Source of the DNA: Chloroflexota bacterium | GTDB lineage: Bacteria > Chloroflexota > Anaerolineae > Aggregatilineales > Phototrophicaceae | Assembly (NCBI GenBank): GCA_011523545.1 | Contig: WTGN01000068.1 | Coordinates: forward strand, 1-39,591 | Direction: 5' to 3' | Length of the DNA stretch: 39,591 nt | Part shown: one piece after another, positions 1 to 6,277 of the stretch | Position numbering within the stretch: the stretch's first letter is position 1 | Layout: every line of letters begins with the position of its first letter | The notes under the pieces: generated by a model | Told to the model about the DNA's origin: nothing | The model's input: the letters and a program-made list of their open reading frames with translations, nothing else | Databases searched by the model: none | Position numbers and translations under genes: made by a program

Positions 1-97
1 ATAAGGCTTCCTTTTGCTCATTGGAAACAGTACCATTATAATCCAAAACCATACAACTAGCGCGGGCGTTTCGGCGCCGCGCGTAGATACTGCTGGT

Positions 98-272
98 CAA
101 GCGCCCCTGTTTACGTTGCGGGCAGCAAACCCCACCCCCCGGCCCCCTCCCCAGCGAGCTTGGGAGGGGGAGAAACACGCGTCGAGTCGCAAGGCAATTT
201 GCGCGGGCGATTCACAGAATCGCCTCTACATTTGCGCGCAGGTTGACGGGCGACCAGGTTGGTCGCCCCTAC
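98..272. repeat. Composite palindromic repeat block at the left edge
   Basis: The first 287 bases hold no convincing gene. They contain a CCCCGGCCCCCTCCC-type hairpin (about 131-173) and two copies of the GGGCGA...TCGCCCCTAC palindrome (205-230, degenerate, and 248-272). The stretch 98-153 matches, in inverted orientation and with a few mismatches, 10021-10075, so the two repeat families travel here as one composite unit of about 55 bp. An open reading frame across 14-361 is composed largely of repeat and is not accepted as a gene. Confidence 0.75.
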
Positions 273-287
273 GACGATCGGAAGACA

Positions 288-1775
288 TTAGAGGACCGCG
301 CTGCGCTCGACATCGCCGTACTCGGCCACCAGCGCATCCCAGGCCGCCCCGATGCGCTTGAAGCCCGCTTCGATCGCCTCCGGTTTGTGGATGCCGAAGT
401 TCAGGCGCATGGCATGGCTCCCGCCAGCGCCGGTGTAGAAGAGCGCGCCGATTGCGAAGGCGACATCGCGCTGAATACCGGCGATGAAGGTTTCGGCGGC
501 GCTGGGGCCGTCTTGGGGCAGCTCAACCCAGAGGAAGAGCCCGCCGCCGGGCGCATGCCAATGGCTGCCCGCGGGAAGGAAGCGCTGGGCCGCCGCCAAA
601 GCCGCCACCCGCCGCCGCCGCAGTTCCAGCCGGTTGCGCTCCAACTGCTTGGCCAGCACGCCCCGCTCCAGCAGCAGGTGGATGGCGCGCTGGTTCAAGC
701 CGGGCGTTGAGATATCGGCCGCCTGCTTCACCCGCGCCAGACGCTCGCTGTAGGGGCCGTCCGCCACCAGGTAGCCGATGCGGATGCCGGGGAGCAGCAC
801 CTTGGTGAAGGCGTTGGTGTGGATGACGACGCCGCTCTCGTCCAGCGCTTTCAGGGGCGGCAACTCGTCGCCGTCATAGCGGAACTCGCGGTAGACCTCG
901 TCTTCCAGGATGGGGATGCGGCGCTGGGCGGCCAGCTGGACCAGCTGACGCCGGCGATGCAGGGGCATAAGGTGGCCGGTCGGATTCTGGTAGCTGGGCA
1001 TGACGTATATCAGGCGCGGGCGCAGGTCATCAAGGGCGTTGTCGAGGGCGTCGATGCGAATGCCCTGCTCGTCGATCGGGATGCCGTGGATGTGGACGCG
1101 GCGGGCTTCGGCGATGTCAATGATGCCGAGGTAGGTGGGGTCGGCGGTGACGAGGGTTTCGCCGTCGCGCATGAGCGATTGCAGCACGAGGTCGATAGCT
1201 TGCTGGGCGCCGCCCGTGATCAAGACATCGTCGATGCGGCAGTTGATGCCGATGGCGCGCACATAATCGCGCACGGCGCTGCGCAGCGGTGGATAGCCGG
1301 CGGGCACCTCATAGGCGAGGGCGTCGGCGCCGTCGCGCTCGAAGACGTGGTTGATGGCGTCTTGCAGGTAACGCAGAGGGAAGAAATCCCCCGGTGGCGC
1401 CCCGCCGCTGAAGTCGATGACATCGGGCCGACGCGCGAGGCGCATCATCTCGCGGATGGAGGAGGCGCGCTGGCTGGCTGTGGGGACGGGGCGCCGGGCT
1501 GGGCCAGCATCGGGCGCGGTCAGCTCGCGAGCGACGAATGTGCCGCGTCCGGCATGAGCGCTGAGGTAGCCGGCCGCGCGCAGCTCGCTGTAGGCGTTGA
1601 CGACGCTGATGCGGCTGACGCCGAGCTGGCGCGCGAGCTTGCGGCTGGCGGGCAGGCGCGCCCCACCGGGCAGGTCGCCGCCGTCGATCAAGCCGCGGAT
1701 CTGGTCAATGAGTTGACGGTAGAGCGGTATTTCGCTTTCGCGTCGCAGGCTGATATCGAGCCCGGGATTCACCAT
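288..1775 (-). CDS. MocR-family regulator (GntR winged helix fused to class I aminotransferase)
   Basis: A 495-residue protein with the MocR/PdxR/GabR layout. A GntR winged helix-turn-helix occupies about residues 10-80 (LPASRKLARQLGVSRISV is the recognition region). An aminotransferase fold type I domain follows from about 110 to the end. The PLP-binding lysine is Lys325 in the motif NAFTKVLLPG, and the aspartate and tyrosine expected around the cofactor are visible (DPTYLG, MPSYQNPTGH). Family members sense PLP, GABA or other amines and control a nearby operon, usually transcribed divergently. The only divergent neighbour here is an SH3b surface protein, so the target is unclear. A good promoter (TTGCAA-17-TAAAAT) lies just upstream on the same strand and overlaps repeated CCAAYT boxes that may be its own operator. 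The family assignment is firm; the effector is unknown. Confidence 0.93.
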   Translation of the reverse strand: MVNPGLDISLRRESEIPLYRQLIDQIRGLIDGGDLPGGARLPASRKLARQLGVSRISVVNAYSELRAAGYLSAHAGRGTFVARELTAPDAGPARRPVPTASQRASSIREMMRLARRPDVIDFSGGAPPGDFFPLRYLQDAINHVFERDGADALAYEVPAGYPPLRSAVRDYVRAIGINCRIDDVLITGGAQQAIDLVLQSLMRDGETLVTADPTYLGIIDIAEARRVHIHGIPIDEQGIRIDALDNALDDLRPRLIYVMPSYQNPTGHLMPLHRRRQLVQLAAQRRIPILEDEVYREFRYDGDELPPLKALDESGVVIHTNAFTKVLLPGIRIGYLVADGPYSERLARVKQAADISTPGLNQRAIHLLLERGVLAKQLERNRLELRRRRVAALAAAQRFLPAGSHWHAPGGGLFLWVELPQDGPSAAETFIAGIQRDVAFAIGALFYTGAGGSHAMRLNFGIHKPEAIEAGFKRIGAAWDALVAEYGDVERSAVL

Positions 1776-1812
1776 GGCGCGCGGGACCTTTGTTCATGTC
1801 TGGCATTGTCCA

Positions 1813-1841
1813 ATTTTAGTGCCAACTATATCCAATTGCAA
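1813..1841 (-). promoter_or_regulatory. Promoter of the MocR-type gene, with possible operator boxes
   Basis: Read on the minus strand: -35 TTGCAA (1836-1841), 17-bp spacer, -10 TAAAAT (1813-1818), 38 bp before the ATG at 1775. Plus-strand boxes CCAATT (1810-1815), CCAACT (1822-1827) and CCAATT (1832-1837) recur every 10-12 bp across it, which would suit autoregulation by the MocR protein. The operator role is inference. Confidence 0.6.
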
Positions 1842-1868
1842 AGTCAAGTTTCGGCCAGTGGCGATTTC

Positions 1869-1897
1869 TTGACAGCGCAAGTCGGTTAGCCTACAAT
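1869..1897 (+). promoter_or_regulatory. Sigma-70-type promoter of the SH3b gene
   Basis: TTGACA (1869-1874), exactly 17 bp, then TACAAT (1892-1897): a near-consensus housekeeping promoter. The ATG of the SH3b protein lies 37 bp downstream. It is divergent to the MocR promoter, with 27 bp between the two -35 boxes. Confidence 0.75.
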
Positions 1898-1933
1898 AAA
1901 AGTTAATGTAATAGTTTAAACTTATCATTTAGA

Positions 1934-3076
1934 ATGAGACGCATTATGAGATGGCTTCTCGATATTCATTCCACAAGCAGGCTGGTTCGCTTTTGGCTGG
2001 CGCTAACGCTGGCGCTGATTGCGGTGGGCGCGAGAGCCCAAAGCTTGGTCTTTGATTGCGCGCAACTTGATCAGTTCGCCCGTGAAGGCTCCCCAATCTT
2101 CCCGGAAGAGCGCGAATGGTACGCACGGCACTGCGTTGAAGAAGAAGATGACGATGATGAAGAAGAATTGGGGGAATTAATCGGAGCGCGGTCAGTCGGC
2201 GCGGCAGAAACGACGGGAGCCAGCCCGCCGCTAGCCACCTGCCCCGCGCTTGCAGGCGGCGTAATCGTGACAACTGACTCCCCGCATGTGCAATGCCGGC
2301 GGCTTGACGCGGCCGGCGTGGGGATTCCTGACTTGATCGCGCAGGGCATCCTCGACGCGGTCGATGTACAAGGCTGGGTGAGCGCGCCCATGCAAATATG
2401 CTTCCCCAGGTCGGGAAGGCTGGTATTTCTGGATTCGTCCACAGCGCCCCGCACGGTATCTTACCTGGCGGCGCAGCAAACAAACGGCCTGACCTGCGGC
2501 AGTATTGACCGGGTGGGCACGGTGGTGCTGCTGCAAGGCGGTGAAATCCCAGCCGGCGACGCCGGTGAATCTCATGCAGTTCCGCCATCTGTGCCAATAG
2601 AAGGCGCCTACCTCGTTTACTTCTGTCGCGTCACCACCACCGACGACCTTAGCCTGCGCGCCGGGCCGAGCGTCTTCTACACGCGCCTGGGCATCATCCC
2701 GAAGGATACACGCCTGTCGGCGACCTCGAGAACAAGCAACTGGTTCCTGGTTGAATTTGGGGAGCAGCGGGGCTGGGTCAGCGCTGACTATGTGAGGGCG
2801 AGCGCGAGCTGCGATATCGCTGGCGAAGCGATTGAAACATACCTGGCGATCAGGGCGCCGGGCGCGCGGACGCTGACGGATTGCCAGCTCCGGGCTGGCG
2901 ACATCATCAATCTCCGTCGCGGTTCTGGGCTAGAGTATGACGTCTTGGCGGAGATTCCGTATCGGACGAATTTGATCGCCACCGAGAGATCAGGCGAATG
3001 GTTCCAGGTCGAATATAATGACATAATAGGTTGGGTCCATATCGATTATGTCTTCCGCAACGGAGCCTGTGGCTGA
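1934..3076 (+). CDS. Secreted protein with two C-terminal SH3b domains
   Basis: A 380-residue protein. An N-terminal hydrophobic stretch (about residues 17-33, ending ARAQ) looks like a signal peptide; an alternative ATG at 1946 would remove four residues. A strongly acidic run (EEEDDDDEEE) at about residues 68-80 precedes a Cys-containing middle region with no recognised domain. Two bacterial SH3 domains end the protein, at about residues 235-290 and 320-375, each with the LRxGxxxxYxxLG or similar motif and a closing GWV.xDYV. Such domains bind peptidoglycan or extracellular partners. It is driven by its own strong promoter. The methyltransferase reading frame starts 5 bp after its stop codon. 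The SH3b call is secure; the function beyond cell-envelope binding is unknown. Confidence 0.85.
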   Translation: MRRIMRWLLDIHSTSRLVRFWLALTLALIAVGARAQSLVFDCAQLDQFAREGSPIFPEEREWYARHCVEEEDDDDEEELGELIGARSVGAAETTGASPPLATCPALAGGVIVTTDSPHVQCRRLDAAGVGIPDLIAQGILDAVDVQGWVSAPMQICFPRSGRLVFLDSSTAPRTVSYLAAQQTNGLTCGSIDRVGTVVLLQGGEIPAGDAGESHAVPPSVPIEGAYLVYFCRVTTTDDLSLRAGPSVFYTRLGIIPKDTRLSATSRTSNWFLVEFGEQRGWVSADYVRASASCDIAGEAIETYLAIRAPGARTLTDCQLRAGDIINLRRGSGLEYDVLAEIPYRTNLIATERSGEWFQVEYNDIIGWVHIDYVFRNGACG

Positions 3077-3081
3077 GCGCG

Positions 3082-3795
3082 ATGGCGATACGCGGCGATA
3101 GCGCCGGGTTGGAAAAGCATTATCTCCTTGATCTATTGGCGAGTGATCCCGGACATATCCTGGAGATCGGCTGCGGCGATGGGCGTTTGACGCGCAAGTA
3201 CGCCGACTTGGCACAGCTGGTTATCGGGATTGATTTGCTGTCGACTCTGCCGCGCGGCAAGATTGATGCACTGCCTGAGACGGTGAGCGTTGCGGCGGCG
3301 AGCGCTGTGCGCCTGCCCTTCCCGGCCGGCCGTTTCGATCATGCAATCTTCGCGCTGTCCTTCTGATGAATTGAGCCGGAGGGCATGGTCCGTGCCCTGT
3401 CAGAAGCGCAGCGCGTGCTGAAGGCCGGCGGCCGCTTGATTGACCTGCGTCCGACGATGCGCAATCGCCGGGTCGAGTTGGAGTTGCCGAGCGCGACGCT
3501 TTTCATCGGCGAGATTGATTCTTCGAGCAGCTTCGCCGATCACCTTGCCGCGAACGAAGCGCTGGATGAGGCGCTGGCGGCGGGCGACCTCGAGCTTGAG
3601 CACGAGACGACATTCCCCTATCTGAGCGATCTCGATACGCTGGCCGACCTGCGCGACTTTCAGGCGGGCTTGCGACGGAGCGTGATGCCGGAATCGATTT
3701 TCGCGCGGATTGCAGCGTTGACCGCTGATGACGAGGATGGCGCTCTTATTCGGATACGGCGGGAGATGCAGATCACTCGCTACCGGCGGCGATGA
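3082..3795 (+). pseudogene. Class I SAM methyltransferase interrupted by two adjacent in-frame TGA codons (pseudogene or selenoprotein)
   Basis: From ATG 3082 the frame encodes a Rossmann methyltransferase start: motif I ILEIGCGDGRLT, then VIGIDLL and the post-motif FDHAIFALSF. It then meets TGA TGA at 3364-3369 (codons 95-96). The same frame stays open for another 142 codons and carries on the fold without a gap (PEGMVRALSEAQRVLKAGGRLIDLRP). Neither a frameshift nor an internal deletion is needed, and the full length of 237 codons suits the family. The genome uses UGA as stop elsewhere and TGG for Trp, so a reassigned code is excluded. A hairpin at 3380-3398 resembles a bacterial SECIS element. 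Two explanations remain: a recent pseudogene, or UGA recoding to selenocysteine. Homologues with Cys-Cys at this point would favour recoding. No selA, selB, selC or selD lies in the window. Confidence 0.7.
3380..3398 (+). promoter_or_regulatory. Hairpin resembling a bacterial SECIS element, downstream of the tandem TGA
   Basis: AGGGCA (3380-3385) pairs perfectly with TGCCCT (3393-3398). The apical loop is TGGTCCG, or GGTCC if the U-G pair forms. The loop GG at 3387-3388 begins 17 nt after the second TGA. Known bacterial SECIS hairpins have G in the first loop positions, often GGU, and lie roughly 16-37 nt behind the UGA. The fit may be chance, since these bases also encode an ordinary EGMVRAL segment. 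Confidence 0.35.
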
Positions 3796-4221
3796 TGCTG
3801 GCGACAGGACTGGTTATATGTGATTGGATATGACAGCGACTCGGCGACAATATCAAGCATGTAAACTGTCGAGTAGGGGCGACTCTGTGACTCGCCCGAT
3901 AAGCACGCCAAGCTGTGATGCTTTTGGCGAGCCTAGTTGCCCAGCCAATATCTGACCCGTCCTCCGCCACGGCTTAGCTCGTTTTTGCTGCGACCGTCGC
4001 CACTACGGGTCTATAACCGTTGCACTCAGCGAAACAGCAAGGATTCAATTGCTTGCCCAGCGCATCTTAGGAGACTGCTGAGCAGGAATTCGGCGCAGTT
4101 CTCAATTCAACACTTGCGAATGGCATGGAGAGTGTGCCAGCGCGCAGTAATTTGTTAAACTCATGATTGTGGCACGAGTTTGCATTTTCCAATGATAGGT
4201 GAGCGTGAATTGGAGGAAACC
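3796..4221. other. Intergenic region with one palindromic repeat
   Basis: About 425 bases without a convincing gene. They hold one GTAGGGGCGA...TCGCCCG palindrome (3873-3898). A short ORF at 3937-4158 has no ribosome binding site or family resemblance. No clear promoter for the following gene could be assigned. Confidence 0.5.
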
Positions 4222-5487
4222 ATGTTTCGCAGTTTATCAATCTCATTTGTGGTGCTGGCGTTGCTTGTATTTGCGGTGCTGCCGGCGTTGGCGCAGGACG
4301 AATTTGTCTTTGGCGTCGTGCTGGTCGGGCCGAATGATGACCGCGGCTGGAGCACATCGCATCATGAAGCCGGCGAGTATGTCGTGGCCAATTTCCCCGG
4401 CGCGCGCATGCTGGAATTCGAGAGTTTGAACCCGGCCGATTCGCCGGAGACGACGCTGATGGATGTGGTTGAGCTGATGGTCGACGAGGGCGCGTCGGTG
4501 ATCTTCACGACTTCCGACAGCTTTGAGGAAGACACGAATGTGGTGGCGCCGGCCTTCCCGGATGTGACCTTCATCAACATCACCGGCAGCAACGCGATTC
4601 AATCGAGCGATGTGGTCATGGGCGAGCATGCGCTGATGCATGAGCTGCCCGAGCTGCCATCGCCGAATGTGGGCAACTTCAACACCTACATGGAGCTGCC
4701 GCGCATGATCGCGGGCTGCGCCGCCGCCCTGGCCAGCGAATCGGGGCATATCGGCTATCTGGGCGCGCTGATCAATCCGGAGACGCGCCGCCTGGTCGCT
4801 TCGAGTTATCTGGGCGCGCGTTACTGCGCCGACAATTACCGCGATGACATTTCGGCCGACGACATCACCTTCGAGGTCAAGTGGATCGGCTTCTGGTTCC
4901 ATATCCCCGGCGTGACGCTGGACCCGGTCGAGGTGGCGCAGCAAATGCTGGATGGCGGCGCTGATGTCATCATCTCCGGCATTGACACAACCGAGGCGAT
5001 CACGGTCGCCGGCCGCTACATGGCCGAGGGCGATACGAGCTACGGCGTGCCCTACGGCAACATCAACGGCTGCTCGGAAGCGCCGGAAGCCTGCCTGGGC
5101 TCGGCCTATTACAATTGGGGCCCGGCCTACCTCAGCGTGGTCGAGCGCGTGGTCGATGGCAGCTGGGAGCAGGAGTGGCTGTGGTGGGAGCCGAAGTGGG
5201 ACGAGATCGGCGATGATGGCTTCTACACCGATGCCGATTACAGCGTCGGCGGTTATGTCTTCGGCGATGGCTTAGGCATGGAACACCGCGAGACCCTGAA
5301 AACCTTCGCGCAGGAGATCCACGATTTCCAGACTGATCCGATGCATGCGGGCGAGATTTACTTGTGGTCGGGTCCGCTGAATTTGCAGGATGGCACGCAG
5401 CTGGCGGGCGATATGGAGCCGGTCAGCCTGCTGGATATCTGGTTCCTCCCGCAGTTGCTTGAGGGCATGATCGGCGCGAGCGAGTAG
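4222..5487 (+). CDS. BMP-family (Med/PnrA-like) ABC transporter substrate-binding protein
   Basis: A 421-residue exported protein. Start ATG 4222 is chosen because GGAGGA sits 5 nt upstream (4212-4217); an in-frame ATG at 4180 lacks one. A signal peptide (residues 1-24, ending ALAQ) has no lipobox cysteine, so the protein is probably free or held by another anchor. The mature part has the basic-membrane-protein pattern: VVLVGPNDDRGWS..H at the start, MVDEGASVIFTTS, then INPETRR and DGGADVIISGIDTTEA. Family members bind purine nucleosides or similar solutes for an ABC importer. It is longer than typical PnrA (about 330-350 residues), with extra sequence near the Trp-rich WLWWEPKWDE region. No permease or ATPase gene is adjacent, so its transporter must be encoded elsewhere or it works as a sensor. 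Family confident, ligand unknown. Confidence 0.88.
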   Translation: MFRSLSISFVVLALLVFAVLPALAQDEFVFGVVLVGPNDDRGWSTSHHEAGEYVVANFPGARMLEFESLNPADSPETTLMDVVELMVDEGASVIFTTSDSFEEDTNVVAPAFPDVTFINITGSNAIQSSDVVMGEHALMHELPELPSPNVGNFNTYMELPRMIAGCAAALASESGHIGYLGALINPETRRLVASSYLGARYCADNYRDDISADDITFEVKWIGFWFHIPGVTLDPVEVAQQMLDGGADVIISGIDTTEAITVAGRYMAEGDTSYGVPYGNINGCSEAPEACLGSAYYNWGPAYLSVVERVVDGSWEQEWLWWEPKWDEIGDDGFYTDADYSVGGYVFGDGLGMEHRETLKTFAQEIHDFQTDPMHAGEIYLWSGPLNLQDGTQLAGDMEPVSLLDIWFLPQLLEGMIGASE

Positions 5488-5720
5488 GCGCGCTTTCGCC
5501 ACCGAGACAGCCAGCACATTCGGGCGGCCTGACCGGTCGCCCATACAATAGAAACCCTTTTTTCGGGCGGCCTGATAGGTCGCCCAATAACGTGAAGATT
5601 CATACTCTGAAGCCCCAAGCCGATGTCCTATGTCAAACGAATACTAATGCGATTTCGATTTGATATTTGATATATTGTGTCTTGATGGTATGATATATGT
5701 AGGCTAATAGGGGTCATGTC
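5488..5720. repeat. Two tandem palindromes GGGCGGCCTGA...GGTCGCCC, then a promoter
   Basis: Near-identical palindromes at 5522-5542 and 5565-5585 differ only in the centre (CCGG against TAGG). They follow the BMP gene and could act as transcript-end hairpins. An AT-rich stretch with a promoter follows (5667-5694). Confidence 0.7.
5667..5694 (+). promoter_or_regulatory. Promoter of the 62-residue membrane protein gene
   Basis: TTGATA (5667-5672), 16 bp, TATGAT (5689-5694), in an unusually AT-rich stretch. The ATG lies 26 bp downstream, with AGGGG (5709-5713) as its ribosome binding site. Confidence 0.6.
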
Positions 5721-5909
5721 ATGAATTCAACTACAGCATTGAGCAAGGCAATTGATGCGAGAGGGATTGGCCCCAGGTTCATCTTGTTCACTTCAATTCT
5801 GGCAGTTGTTTTTGCTGCCTTGTGCGCGCATAAGGGTCACTCTGCGCGGGACATACTCGCATATTTGACCTTTGTATTTATCGTGGTGTATTCGGTACGC
5901 CGCGCATAA
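5721..5909 (+). CDS. Small membrane protein (62 residues), unknown function
   Basis: Supported by a good promoter and an AGGGG ribosome binding site 7 nt before the ATG. The product has a polar N-terminus, a hydrophobic segment at about residues 20-36 (FILFTSILAVVFAALCA), a short polar turn (HKGHSARD) and a second one at about 45-58, ending RRA. That suggests a two-pass membrane hairpin with both ends on the same side. No family recognised. Its stop codon is followed directly by the ATG of another short ORF. It is more AT-rich than its neighbours. Confidence 0.5.
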   Translation: MNSTTALSKAIDARGIGPRFILFTSILAVVFAALCAHKGHSARDILAYLTFVFIVVYSVRRA

Positions 5910-6074
5910 ATGCGCTTTACTCCCTACCAAGTCATCATTCTAGTGGCAGTTATCTGCGGATTTACTATTTGTGGTAGAATTGAGTCGAGCGATTTCACAG
6001 AACAGGAACGCGAATGGCCAGTGAATCCATGGCAAATGTCCAGCCGGATTTGGCAAATCGTCTTACGGCGGTAG
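5910..6074 (+). CDS. Possible 54-residue membrane peptide directly after the previous gene
   Basis: ATG 5910 follows the TAA at 5907-5909 with no gap, the arrangement of translationally coupled genes. The product begins MRFTPYQ, has one hydrophobic segment (VIILVAVICGFTICG, residues 8-22) and a polar, Trp-containing tail. It overlaps the first 61 bases of the next gene in another frame, and it has no ribosome binding site of its own. Real only if coupled translation occurs; otherwise a chance frame. Confidence 0.3.
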   Translation: MRFTPYQVIILVAVICGFTICGRIESSDFTEQEREWPVNPWQMSSRIWQIVLRR

Positions 6075-6241
6075 AGTCTGCCAGAGAGGCGGAACGCCCG
6101 CACATGGCCACAAAGGCGGAGATAATTGCGATGGAAGCAAAGCTCATACGCTGGATCGTAGGCACGGGTATCGCGCTCTTTGCAGCGCTGGTTGCTGTCG
6201 CTGCCCCCATCGTTTTGTACATTATTAGCCGTTTGCCATAA
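6014..6241 (+). CDS. Small protein with a short coiled coil and one C-terminal membrane segment
   Basis: A 75-residue product. AGGA at 6004-6007 precedes ATG 6014. Residues about 10-45 are charged and helical with a heptad-like pattern (LANRLTAVESAREAE, TKAEIIAMEAKLIRW). Residues 47-72 form a single membrane segment ending IISRLP. The arrangement recalls small coiled-coil membrane-anchor proteins of the DUF1640 or XhlA type, but identity is not established. It follows two other short membrane ORFs and lies 36 bp before the FxLYD gene. Confidence 0.55.
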   Translation: MASESMANVQPDLANRLTAVESAREAERPHMATKAEIIAMEAKLIRWIVGTGIALFAALVAVAAPIVLYIISRLP

Positions 6242-6277
6242 GCCCATTCCACCGTCTCAACCTAGCAAAATGACGCA

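Noticed and set aside
14..361. Plus-strand reading frame at the left edge
   Set aside because: Most of its length is the translation of palindromic repeats (PTPRPPPQRAWEGE), with no ribosome binding site.
819..1889. Plus-strand reading frame opposite the MocR gene
   Set aside because: Shadow of a well-identified regulator; composition is repetitive Val/Asp/Ala/Gly, with no family.
3364..3369. Alternative genetic code with UGA as Trp or Gly
   Set aside because: UGA ends several confident genes here (for example at 3074-3076 and in the oxidase), and Trp is coded by TGG throughout.
3364..3384. A frameshift as explanation of the interrupted methyltransferase
   Set aside because: The parts before and after the stops are in the same frame and join into a normal family sequence, so no indel is needed.
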